Shown piece by piece: positions 1 through 8,387 of a stretch of 64,000 nt of DNA (position 1 is its first letter; the number at the start of each line of letters is the position of its first letter). The DNA comes from an uncultured Eubacteriales bacterium (GTDB lineage Bacteria > Bacillota > Clostridia > Oscillospirales > Oscillospiraceae): contig CABRZL010000002.1 in NCBI GenBank assembly GCA_902475435.1, forward strand, positions 1 to 64,000, given 5' to 3'. Position numbers and translations under genes: made by a program. Under the pieces are notes generated by a model that searched no databases, was not told where the DNA came from, and was given only the letters and a program-made list of their open reading frames with translations.

Positions 1-38
1 TTAAAAATATTGACTACATTAAGGAGGAAAACAAGCAC

Positions 39-2381
39 ATGAAAAAACGTTTTTTAAGCATTGTGCTGAGCCTTTGTATGCTGCTAACGATGTTCCCCTT
101 TACAGCAAATGCAACAGAGAGCACAGATTCGCAGGAAACAAAGTGGAACATATCGAAATCCAAAACAGCCACTGAGTTGGATGAGAACTATGAGTCTCAG
201 ATTACGCTGTCTCTGCCCGCCGCGGAAGAACAGCTTGTCAGCGATGTGGTGTTTGTATTAGACAAATCCACCAGCGCAAAGGTTGAAGAGGAAGCCTTGA
301 CAATGCTGAAGACGCTTCAGCAACAGATTCAGGATACCCAAGCCAAAGTCAAGGTCGGCGTGGTTATCTTTAACCAAAAAGCAAACGTGACGGGCTTTAT
401 GGATTTGGCCACAGAGTATGAGAAGATTGAAGCTGCAATTCGAGAAGAAATTTCCAGCGGAACAAATTCCCACGCCGGTCTGTTGGCTGGTAAGGCTATG
501 TTGGATGCAGATACCAGCGTAGACGCCAACCGTAAGTATCTGATTTTTGTGAGCGATGGCATCACCTACATGTATAATGAGAGTCCTACGGCAATTGGAC
601 TGCAAAATGGGGATAAGACCAACATCTTTGCGGGGCCTGACAACTGGATGACCAAGTACGGAAGTAACAATGCCCCGGATAATTGGAGCATCTGGTTAAA
701 CGAAATTGGAGAACTCATTACTAAAGATGGAAGCACCTACGATTATTCATATGGTACAGAGTTTAATGGCACAGAGAATAGATATATCGCCTATGACGAG
801 AGAGAAGATCATGCCATGTCCATTGATAAAGCCTTGTATTTGACTTATATGACATATCAGGACATAGTGGATGAAGGATATCACTGCTATGCCATGACGG
901 CCGATGCCAATGCCAACCATCCTTGGGCGACTTCCTTTATGAACTATTTGGCAGGCGATGAGGTTGTGTCGTTTGAGAGCATTCAAAACGATATCTATTA
1001 TTTGCTTGATAAAGGCAGTTACGTCAAGGACTACATGGGCTACGTCGAGGACGACTATAATTTCGACTTTGTAAATGATGCAGAAAAGCTGAGTCTCAAG
1101 GTCGGCAACGAGACCTATAAAGCGGAAAAAACAGCGGAGAATACGTACAGTTTTGCTAATGGCAACTACGTCCTTACATATGAAAAGGGAAATGGGACGA
1201 CAGAGGAACACTTTGTCTGGGAAATCAAAGTTCCGGTGAAGATTACCGAGCCGGTTCAGCTCACCTATTCCGTCAAGCTGACCAACCCCAAGAGCGAAAG
1301 CGGAATCTATGGCATCTATGATGAAGACGGCAGCGAGGGCTATACAGGACTATACACCAATGACAAGGCTGTATTGTATCCTGTAGCCAGCGATGGTACA
1401 GAGGGAGCGGCCGAAGAATTCCAGAAACCTACAGTATCCTACGAAATGGTTACACTGACTTACGTATCCAACGGCGGAACGGAATATGAAGACGAAAACT
1501 ATCGGGTCAACACCAACGTGACACTGGATAAAGTGCCGACGCGGGAAGGCTATATCTTTGTTGGGTGGTATGCGGATGAAGCGCTGACAAAGCGGATCAC
1601 CACAGTCACCATGGACACCGATAAGACAGTCTACGCCGGATGGGAAGAGGATACCGTTCCGGACCTCAATAAGGAAGATCATGTGGCCTATATCATTGGC
1701 TACCCTGATCTCACGGTTCAGCCGGAGGGAAAGATCACCCGTGCAGAAGTTGCCACCATCTTCTTCCGTCTTCTGACGGACGAGAGCCGTGCCAAGTACT
1801 GGAGCCAAACCAACGACTATCCGGATGTATCGGAAGATGCCTGGTTTAACAATGCAATTTCTACCCTGACGAACGCAGGAATTTTGAAGGGGGATACGGA
1901 AGGTACCTTCCGGCCGGACGAACCGATTACCCGCGCAGAGTTTGCCGCAATTGCTGCAAGATTTGATTTGACGGAGTATGATGGAACATCCGAATTTACA
2001 GATGTCCCTGAGACGCACTGGGCTGCCAAAGAGATTGCCAAGGCAGAATACCTGGGCTGGATCAAGGGAGACGGCGACGGGAAATTCCGCCCCAACGATC
2101 CGATCAGACGGGCAGAGGTTATGACGCTGGTGAATCGGGTGCTGAAACGCGCTGTGAATGACGACGGTTTGCTGGAGGATATGAAGACCTGGATCGACAA
2201 CGACGACAACGAAGTATGGTATTATTACGATGTCCAGGAGGCAACCAATTCTCACAACTACATGCGGTCTGAAACCGCAGTGGAGAATCAGAGCTTCTAT
2301 TATGAGAAATGGATTGAAGTCCTGACTCCGCCGGATTGGGCAGCGCTGGAAAAAACATGGTCTGAAGCAAACGATTACTGA
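39..2381 (+). CDS. Secreted VWA-domain / InlB-repeat / SLH surface protein
   Basis: Probable S-layer-associated surface protein of 780 aa. Residues 1-25 form a signal peptide (KKR, hydrophobic core, cleavage near ANA). A von Willebrand A domain follows (about 65-300) with an intact MIDAS DxSxS motif (D75, S77, S79), which in this family binds a divalent metal and a protein ligand. At about 472-531 lies a Listeria-Bacteroides (InlB/Flg_new) repeat ending in the typical VYAGW. Three SLH repeats (about 541-705, each with ITRAE or RRAE) should anchor the protein to the secondary cell-wall polymer. A short acidic, aromatic tail of unknown role ends it. AAGGAGG at 21-27 supports the ATG at 39. The gene stands alone before a strong terminator. 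The domains are clear; the ligand is unknown. Confidence 0.9.
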   Translation: MKKRFLSIVLSLCMLLTMFPFTANATESTDSQETKWNISKSKTATELDENYESQITLSLPAAEEQLVSDVVFVLDKSTSAKVEEEALTMLKTLQQQIQDTQAKVKVGVVIFNQKANVTGFMDLATEYEKIEAAIREEISSGTNSHAGLLAGKAMLDADTSVDANRKYLIFVSDGITYMYNESPTAIGLQNGDKTNIFAGPDNWMTKYGSNNAPDNWSIWLNEIGELITKDGSTYDYSYGTEFNGTENRYIAYDEREDHAMSIDKALYLTYMTYQDIVDEGYHCYAMTADANANHPWATSFMNYLAGDEVVSFESIQNDIYYLLDKGSYVKDYMGYVEDDYNFDFVNDAEKLSLKVGNETYKAEKTAENTYSFANGNYVLTYEKGNGTTEEHFVWEIKVPVKITEPVQLTYSVKLTNPKSESGIYGIYDEDGSEGYTGLYTNDKAVLYPVASDGTEGAAEEFQKPTVSYEMVTLTYVSNGGTEYEDENYRVNTNVTLDKVPTREGYIFVGWYADEALTKRITTVTMDTDKTVYAGWEEDTVPDLNKEDHVAYIIGYPDLTVQPEGKITRAEVATIFFRLLTDESRAKYWSQTNDYPDVSEDAWFNNAISTLTNAGILKGDTEGTFRPDEPITRAEFAAIAARFDLTEYDGTSEFTDVPETHWAAKEIAKAEYLGWIKGDGDGKFRPNDPIRRAEVMTLVNRVLKRAVNDDGLLEDMKTWIDNDDNEVWYYYDVQEATNSHNYMRSETAVENQSFYYEKWIEVLTPPDWAALEKTWSEANDY

Positions 2382-2395
2382 GCATTATAAAAATT

Positions 2396-2434
2396 TGTGC
2401 GCCGCAGAATCTCTAATTCTGCGGCGCACATTTC
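2396..2434 (+). terminator. Intrinsic terminator after the SLH protein
   Basis: A perfect 15-bp stem (2396-2410 with 2416-2430) and 5-nt loop, followed by TTTCT. A-rich sequence upstream may let it work on both strands. Confidence 0.85.
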
Positions 2435-2523
2435 TGAAAAATATGCAGAAATTCAAATAATTCTCTGAAGATTTTTCAGGTGCGATGTGCTATAATCATC
2501 TATCATAAGAGGGGGAATTTTGA

Positions 2524-3696
2524 TTGGTACATCTGCTCCTGGCAATTATTTATCTTGCCTTTATCAGCCTTGGATTGCCGGATGCTCTGCTGGGATCCGC
2601 CTGGCCGCTGATCTACCCGGAATTTGGTGTGCCGGTATCCTATGCAGGCGGTATTTCCATGGTGATTGCGGGGGGAACCATTGTTTCAAGCCTGATGAGT
2701 GATCGTCTGAGCCGACGCTTTGGAACCGGAATGATTACGGCCGTCAGCGTTGGCATTACCGCAGCAGCGCTTTTCGGTTTTTCCATCAGCAGCAGCTATT
2801 GGATGATGATTTTGTGGGCCATTCCCTATGGACTGGGGGCGGGCAGCGTAGATGCCGCCTTGAATAATTATGTGGCCCTGCACTATGCCAGCCGCCACAT
2901 GAGCTGGCTGCACTGCATGTGGGGCGTGGGCGCTACGGCCGGCCCGTATATTATGGGATATGCGCTGTCAGGCGGACAGAGCTGGAATACGGGCTATCGC
3001 TATATTGGGCTGATCCAGCTTGTGCTGACAGGGATTTTGCTGTTCAGCCTTCCCCTTTGGAAAGCGAAAAAAGCAGAGGCTTTGAAATCGGAACCAGGCC
3101 GTCCGCTTTCTCTGCGGCAAGTGATGGCGATTCCGGGGGCCAAAGCGGTTATGGTGACATTTTTCTGTTACTGCGCCGCAGAGTCCACGGCTGGGCTATG
3201 GGCCAGCCGTTATCTGGTGCTCTATAAAGGTGTGGCGGAAGATACCGCCGCACAGTTTGCCAGCCTTTTTTATTTGGGAATTACGTTGGGACGTGCAGTC
3301 TGCGGGTTCCTGACCTTCGGTCTGAGCGATCAAAATATGGTTCGGTTGGGAGAAAGTATTGTGCTCCTGGGCGTGATTGTAATGGTACTGCCGTTTGGAC
3401 AAAGCGCCGCGCTGATAGGGCTGGTGCTGATTGGCCTGGGATGTGCGCCCATTTATCCAAGTATCATTCATGCCACACCGGCTCATTTTGGCGCGGAGCG
3501 ATCACAGGCCGTCATAGGGGTGCAGATGGCTTCGGCTTATGTTGGAACGTGCCTTATGCCGCCTGTGTTTGGTCTGTTGGCAAATCATATTACTGTGGCG
3601 CTATTACCGGCTTATTTGGCTGTTATCGCTGTGTTGATGGCAGCCATGCACGAGGTGCTTTGCCGCCGGACAAAGAAAGTTGTCGCAACAGAATAA
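2524..3696 (+). CDS. MFS transporter (TTG start)
   Basis: Major facilitator superfamily permease of 390 aa with about 12 hydrophobic segments, loosely like fucose-permease/YbjJ-type MFS. The conserved loop 2-3 basic motif is visible as MSDRLSRRFGTG near residue 58. No ATG is in a usable position: the best start is TTG at 2524, 8 nt after GAGGGGG (2509-2515). A consensus -10 TATAAT lies at 2490-2495, so it probably has its own promoter. It is monocistronic between two hairpins. The substrate cannot be read from sequence. Confidence 0.85.
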   Translation: MVHLLLAIIYLAFISLGLPDALLGSAWPLIYPEFGVPVSYAGGISMVIAGGTIVSSLMSDRLSRRFGTGMITAVSVGITAAALFGFSISSSYWMMILWAIPYGLGAGSVDAALNNYVALHYASRHMSWLHCMWGVGATAGPYIMGYALSGGQSWNTGYRYIGLIQLVLTGILLFSLPLWKAKKAEALKSEPGRPLSLRQVMAIPGAKAVMVTFFCYCAAESTAGLWASRYLVLYKGVAEDTAAQFASLFYLGITLGRAVCGFLTFGLSDQNMVRLGESIVLLGVIVMVLPFGQSAALIGLVLIGLGCAPIYPSIIHATPAHFGAERSQAVIGVQMASAYVGTCLMPPVFGLLANHITVALLPAYLAVIAVLMAAMHEVLCRRTKKVVATE

Positions 3697-3704
3697 CTAT
3701 AAGA

Positions 3705-3733
3705 ATGGGTACCGCAAATGCGGTACCCATATT
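3705..3733. terminator. Shared hairpin between convergent genes
   Basis: An 11-bp inverted repeat (3705-3715 with 3720-3730, loop AAAT) lies between the stops of the MFS gene and the minus-strand flavoprotein. The U tract is weak on both strands (ATTGCTT on plus). Probably a bidirectional terminator. Confidence 0.6.
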
Positions 3734-3735
3734 GC

Positions 3736-5679
3736 TTAAATTCTGGAGGCTGCGTCATAGCCGGAACGGGTAGCGCCTCGTACATTTTTCGCGATTACGC
3801 AATCGCCGATCGGCTCAAAGAATAGGCTCAGTCCACGGAACTGCTCGGCCTGTTGGGATCTTGCCCGCATACCGGCCGCCAGAACGACTGTGTCCGCCTC
3901 AATCAGGGCGGTGTTTCCGTAAAAATCGGAGACCTCCATACCCTGATCGGTAATACCGGTGCATGTGACGCCGCAGTAGTAAGTGACATACTGGTTCATG
4001 TGTTCCACCAGAGCTTGCCTGGGGATGGAGTATTCCTCTTGGGCAATTGCACGGGACATTTCAACCAGCGTAACCTGTTTCCCCAAATACATGCTGAGGT
4101 ATAGCGCCGTTTCACAGCCCACCAGGCCGCCGCCCAGTATGGCGATATGGCTGCCCATATCGTCGCCGCGCAGACCTTTCTCATAGCATTGTTCCGCAGT
4201 AATGACATGCTTTCCGTCCACGCCCGGAATTGGAGGAATGACTGGATCGGCGCCTACGGCAGCTAATACTGCATCAGGATTCATTGCGGCCACCAGTTCT
4301 GGTGTAGCCTCAGTATTCAGCTGAACGTTAACCCCCAGCTTTTCCACCATGTGGATCTGATAGTCCATGAATTTTCGCAGATCCTTCTTAAATTCTGCTT
4401 GACGGGAAAACACCAGCTTACCGCCTAAATGATCGGCTTTTTCCAGGAGCGTTACTTCGTGTCCTCGTTTTGCTGCAACGATAGCCGCTTCCATACCGGC
4501 CGGTCCGCCGCCGACAATCACGACTTTTTTGCGTTCGGTAGGTTTGTCCTCCAGAAGCTTCAGCCTGTATTCCCGTCCCACGGTGGGATTGACGGAACAG
4601 GCAAAAGCGGTGTTCCGGCCATAGTCCAGGCAGTGGAAGCAGCGAATACAGGGGATGATCTCATCAGCCTTGTTGTGCAGAGCCTTGTCCGGCACATAGG
4701 CGTCGGAGATAGTACCGCGAGCCATGGCAATCAAATCAGCGCCGCCGGTGGCGAGGGTTTCTTCCATCAAATCCGGGTGCTGGAAAGCGCCCAAAGTAAG
4801 CACCGGGATGTGGATTTTACCGCTTTCTTTCACGGCACGGGCGAGATAGGCGTTACATCCGGCGGGCAGGAAGTTGTTGGGATGCATGATGTGCTCTGTC
4901 TCGCTGTAGAAGCTGCCGCAGGAAATGTGGGCGATATCAATTCGATCCTGAATCATCTGAAGATAGGCGACACAGTCGTCTATGGTAAAGCCTCCATCGG
5001 TCAGCTCGCTGCCGGAAATCCGATATTCAATCAACAACTTCCGGCCAACACGCTTTCGAATGGCATCAAGAATCATGATTGGGAATTTTGCCCGGTTTTC
5101 CAGGCTCCCGCCAAATTCATCTTTCCGCGTATTAAACTTTGGAGAGAGTATCTGGGAAAGAACCAGACCATGGCCGCCATGGATCAGAATCATGTCGAAG
5201 CCGCAGTCCAGCGCTGCTTCCGCCGCATCGGCATAGGTCTGGGCAATGCGCTCCATGACGGGTCGGGTCAGCTTGGGATATTTCTTTCCGTGACCGTTGA
5301 CTGTATAGGATACCAGATTGCCGTCGTCGTCATAGCCATGATACTCAAAGGCCAGCAGCTCCAAGGAAATCTTGGCACCATAGTAGTGAACGGCGTCGGT
5401 GAGCTGCCGCCACATCCGGTGGTTTTTCTGGGGGAAGATGTTTTCATGGGCGTGGACGTCATCCTGGGGCTTATGGATGTCCATGTTCTGCGCGGAAAAG
5501 GTGATGTTGGCGGAACCGCCCTTGGCCTTGTTGGCATAATAGGCGATCACCGCTTCGTTTGGATACTCCTCCAAGCCCGCCAGCAGGTGGGTTCCCGCAG
5601 GGGCGGACCAGATACGGTTTTTAAAGGTTATGCCCCCGATGGTGATGGGGGAAAACAGATGGGGATATTTTGTGTTCAT
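3736..5679 (-). CDS. NADH:flavin oxidoreductase, OYE/2,4-dienoyl-CoA reductase family
   Basis: A three-domain flavoenzyme of 647 aa. It has an N-terminal FMN TIM barrel (about 1-335), a 4Fe-4S site (C344, C347, C350, C361) and a C-terminal FAD/NAD(P) domain with GGGPAG at 390-395. This is the architecture of FadH, BaiCD/BaiH and other enoate reductases that take electrons from NAD(P)H through FAD, Fe-S and FMN to reduce an activated C=C bond. The OYE substrate His pair is intact (HGGHG, H167 and H170), with the following LSP...N.R.D..GGS..NR block. No signal peptide, so cytoplasmic. Its start overlaps the stop of the upstream acetyltransferase (ATGA), with GGAGG ahead, so the two are translationally coupled. 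Family is certain; the substrate (bile acid, steroid, flavonoid or another enone) is not identifiable. Confidence 0.92.
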   Translation of the reverse strand: MNTKYPHLFSPITIGGITFKNRIWSAPAGTHLLAGLEEYPNEAVIAYYANKAKGGSANITFSAQNMDIHKPQDDVHAHENIFPQKNHRMWRQLTDAVHYYGAKISLELLAFEYHGYDDDGNLVSYTVNGHGKKYPKLTRPVMERIAQTYADAAEAALDCGFDMILIHGGHGLVLSQILSPKFNTRKDEFGGSLENRAKFPIMILDAIRKRVGRKLLIEYRISGSELTDGGFTIDDCVAYLQMIQDRIDIAHISCGSFYSETEHIMHPNNFLPAGCNAYLARAVKESGKIHIPVLTLGAFQHPDLMEETLATGGADLIAMARGTISDAYVPDKALHNKADEIIPCIRCFHCLDYGRNTAFACSVNPTVGREYRLKLLEDKPTERKKVVIVGGGPAGMEAAIVAAKRGHEVTLLEKADHLGGKLVFSRQAEFKKDLRKFMDYQIHMVEKLGVNVQLNTEATPELVAAMNPDAVLAAVGADPVIPPIPGVDGKHVITAEQCYEKGLRGDDMGSHIAILGGGLVGCETALYLSMYLGKQVTLVEMSRAIAQEEYSIPRQALVEHMNQYVTYYCGVTCTGITDQGMEVSDFYGNTALIEADTVVLAAGMRARSQQAEQFRGLSLFFEPIGDCVIAKNVRGATRSGYDAASRI

Positions 5680-6224
5680 GGAAGTACCTCCTGTATGGAT
5701 TGTTGAGAGAGCGGATCACATGTAGTGGAAAGCAGAAAATGCAGCATGTCCCCGGCATAGTATCGGGTGATAAATTCCGCCTGTTTTGTCATGCCGAGGG
5801 CCTTGGCTACGGCCATGGATGGGGTATTGTCAGCTTTTATAATGGCATGAACGCGGGACGCATGCAAATGTGCGAAGGCATAGTGCATACAGCCTGCTGC
5901 CGCCTCCCGGGCATATCCCTGATGCCAAAAGCGTTTTTTCAGCAGGTAACCCACTTCCAGCACCTGTTTGCCGTCATAAGGCTGCATCGTAAGGCCTGCC
6001 TGACCAACCATTTCGCCTGTGTCCTTCCGGATGGCTTCCCACAGGCCGAAGCCTTCGGATTTGTAATGCCGGCGCTGCCGATCCAGCCAATGCTGTACAT
6101 CCGCATCGGAAAAGGTGTGTTCATAGGCATAGACTACCTGCGGGTCTTGCAGGATTTCTTTCAAATCCTGGAGGTCCGACTGCTCCAGACCTCGCAGATA
6201 GAGGCGGGGAGTTTCCAATATCAT
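5676..6224 (-). CDS. GNAT N-acetyltransferase (RimJ/RimL type)
   Basis: 182-aa acetyl-CoA-dependent acetyltransferase. It starts with the ETPRLYLR strand typical of RimJ/RimL-like GNATs and contains a clear acetyl-CoA pyrophosphate loop region (QGYAREAA, about residues 100-107) followed by the IIKADNTPSMAVAKALGM segment. It is first in a two-gene operon, and its TGA overlaps the start of the OYE-type reductase. AAGGAG sits 11 nt before the ATG. Targets of this family range from ribosomal protein N-termini to small amines; nothing here fixes the substrate. Confidence 0.88.
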   Translation of the reverse strand: MILETPRLYLRGLEQSDLQDLKEILQDPQVVYAYEHTFSDADVQHWLDRQRRHYKSEGFGLWEAIRKDTGEMVGQAGLTMQPYDGKQVLEVGYLLKKRFWHQGYAREAAAGCMHYAFAHLHASRVHAIIKADNTPSMAVAKALGMTKQAEFITRYYAGDMLHFLLSTTCDPLSQQSIQEVLP

Positions 6225-6253
6225 GTTTACAGCAGCTCCTTCCCTGTTCCCTC

Positions 6254-6282
6254 ATCATAGCACAACAGGCGGACAGGAACAA
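6254..6282 (-). promoter_or_regulatory. Sigma-A-type promoter for the GNAT-OYE operon
   Basis: On the minus strand, -35 TTGTTC (6277-6282), 17-bp spacer, -10 TATGAT (6254-6259). It sits inside an imperfect GC-rich inverted repeat (about 6265-6297) that could also terminate the upstream minus-strand gene, though no U tract follows the repeat. Confidence 0.7.
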
Positions 6283-6340
6283 GCCCTGCCCGCCTGTGAA
6301 TTTTATTATCTTGCCGAACCTGTTTGAGCAAGAAGCCGCA

Positions 6341-8326
6341 TCAAATCATCATTGCCTTGGAGAAGGCGTCCCGCATGCCACGCTGAATGTTACCGCCCCG
6401 ATTGGCGTCGCCGATAACAAAGAATTTCGGTACGATACCAGAGAAGGCAAGGGCCTCGTCTACATTGGGGTTCATGCCGCCGGAAATAATCACACTGTCG
6501 CCGGAAATCGTTTTTTCCTGGCCGTCCTGTACATAGGTGACAGTAGATCCCTCTACTTTTATAGTGGTGGCGTTCAGGATTCCGCGGATACCTTCGTATT
6601 TCTCCCAAGCGGGCGCCATGTGACTGCGGCCGTCCGGCTCGGTCTTGACCCAGGCCATGGTGATATAGTGCAGATGACTGGCGTCTTTGGCCAGCTCGTC
6701 CTGGCGGGTCAGAAGCGTCACATCGTGACCGTTTTCTGCCAGATACATGGCTGTTTCAATGGCAGTTTCGCTGCCGCCGATGCAGACCACATGATGTCCC
6801 AGTTCTTGTTCATGGCCGTAAACATCCAGACAGACCTTATATTCCGGCTTCAATGCACCGTCCTTATCTTTGAGTCCCTCGATGTTTGGAACGTTGGGCG
6901 TTGCGCCGGTGGCGGCCAGAATGGCGTCAAATCCTCCTGCGGAGAGCAGTTGAGGCGTGGCCTTCGTGTGCATCTGGATTTTGACACCTACCTGACCCAT
7001 ACGACGAATCAAATAGTTTTTGAAATCCCGCAGAGGCCACTTAAAGCTGCTGTAGTCACTGTGGATCAGCTGCCCGCCCAAATATCCGGTTTTTTCAAAC
7101 AGCGTCACATCATGGCCCCGTTCTGCCGCCACAATGGCGGCTTTCATGCCCACAGGGCCGCCGCCGATGACCGCCACTTTTTTGGGGGTAGTTTCCGCAT
7201 CTACCATTTTGCCGATTTTATGAGCAATACCCTGTACCGGGTTCACGGAGCAGAAGGTCATATAGGGCGCCGACATGGTGCCATGACATTTGTTACACCA
7301 CAGGCAGGGGACGACGTCTTCACCCCGGCCCTCATACAGTTTTTTGCCATATTCCGGATCTGCCATAAAAGCCCGGGCCATGCCGATCATATCGCATTTG
7401 CCCTCGGCAATATAGGCGTTGATTTCCTCCGGGTCCTGGAAGCCGCCCACGGGTTCTGTGAGAATCTTGCATCCTGCTGCTTTCAAAGCCATGGAGTAAC
7501 GGATGGTCTCATGCTCTCCCTTCTGGAAGGTAAAGCCCGTAGGATGAGATTTTGTCATATCGCATTCCCGAAGCTGGAGAATATCCGCCACGTCCTCTAT
7601 ACATTTGGCAAATTCGATGGTGTCCTCCAGGGTATACCCTGTGGCCCCGCCCACATAGCCGTTTGGCTGTTCGCCAGCGACGCAGAGTTCGACAATAAAG
7701 CTTTTGCCAAAGCGCTTTTTCACGGCCTCCAGCGTCTCATGCAGCAGACGCAGACGGTTTTCCATAGAGCCGCCGTATTCATCGGTACGGGCATTGGGAT
7801 ACAGCAGCATCTCCACACGCATGGCGATACCGTCGTATCCAAAATCGGCAAACATCTGAATCTTTTGGAGGAAGGTCTCAATCACTTCCGGCATCATTTC
7901 CTTCGGAAGCATTTTTGTAGGCTTTCCGGCCATGCCCGGAGGACCAAAGGCCTTTCCATCCAAAGTGTAGCCGTCGGGATACTTGAGATCGGTACATACC
8001 AGCAGTTTGGAACCGTAAAAATGTACGTCATCGGCCATCTGGGTAAAGTAGTTATAGGTGCCTGGATCTGTATAGTCAAAATTCTGCATCCGTTTGGCAT
8101 CCTCGACCGGGGCGGAACGCTGATTCGGATTACTCCACTCCGCCAGGGTAATGATGGCGGCGCCATTCCGGGCCAAACCGCCCATGAAGGTCATAAAACT
8201 GTCGGCGGGGTATGTCTCCGGCCCCTGCAAAAAATGCGGGGAGGCGTTGGGATACATGGTGCGGTTTTTAATTACGGTGTCTCCAATGCGAATAGGACTC
8301 AGCAAGGCTTGATAACGATAACTCAT
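6341..8326 (-). CDS. OYE/dienoyl-CoA reductase-like flavoprotein with altered active site
   Basis: 661-aa paralogue of the 3736-5679 reductase, with the same layout: FMN barrel (about 1-330), Fe-S cysteines C339, C342, C345, C357, and an FAD/NAD domain (GGGPVG near 385). The segment that in OYE enzymes reads H..HG(Y/L)L..QFLSP..N is shortened: here AMRVEMLLYPNARTDEYGGS (about 168-187) lacks both substrate-binding histidines and about seven residues. The conserved Arg near 220 of the sister protein is Cys (ELCVAGEQ). So the redox relay is intact but the substrate pocket differs. AAGGAAAAG precedes the ATG at 8326. I see no promoter between it and the beta-helix gene upstream, so it probably depends on read-through. 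Cytoplasmic; substrate unknown. Confidence 0.88.
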   Translation of the reverse strand: MSYRYQALLSPIRIGDTVIKNRTMYPNASPHFLQGPETYPADSFMTFMGGLARNGAAIITLAEWSNPNQRSAPVEDAKRMQNFDYTDPGTYNYFTQMADDVHFYGSKLLVCTDLKYPDGYTLDGKAFGPPGMAGKPTKMLPKEMMPEVIETFLQKIQMFADFGYDGIAMRVEMLLYPNARTDEYGGSMENRLRLLHETLEAVKKRFGKSFIVELCVAGEQPNGYVGGATGYTLEDTIEFAKCIEDVADILQLRECDMTKSHPTGFTFQKGEHETIRYSMALKAAGCKILTEPVGGFQDPEEINAYIAEGKCDMIGMARAFMADPEYGKKLYEGRGEDVVPCLWCNKCHGTMSAPYMTFCSVNPVQGIAHKIGKMVDAETTPKKVAVIGGGPVGMKAAIVAAERGHDVTLFEKTGYLGGQLIHSDYSSFKWPLRDFKNYLIRRMGQVGVKIQMHTKATPQLLSAGGFDAILAATGATPNVPNIEGLKDKDGALKPEYKVCLDVYGHEQELGHHVVCIGGSETAIETAMYLAENGHDVTLLTRQDELAKDASHLHYITMAWVKTEPDGRSHMAPAWEKYEGIRGILNATTIKVEGSTVTYVQDGQEKTISGDSVIISGGMNPNVDEALAFSGIVPKFFVIGDANRGGNIQRGMRDAFSKAMMI

Positions 8327-8344
8327 AAAACTTTTCCTTCTTTC

Positions 8345-8382
8345 AAAAATCAGAGGGAACGCCCTGTGCAGCGTTCCCTCTG
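8345..8382 (-). terminator. Terminator between beta-helix gene and OYE gene
   Basis: A perfect 12-bp stem (8351-8362 with 8371-8382), 8-nt loop, and a minus-strand ATTTTT run at 8345-8350. The downstream OYE gene has no visible promoter, so this is likely a leaky intercistronic terminator. Confidence 0.85.
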
Positions 8383-8387
8383 TGTGT

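Noticed and set aside
6265..6297. Terminator for the second OYE gene
   Set aside because: The inverted repeat is imperfect, has no T run on the minus strand, and overlaps the promoter of the next operon, so I list it only as a remark there.
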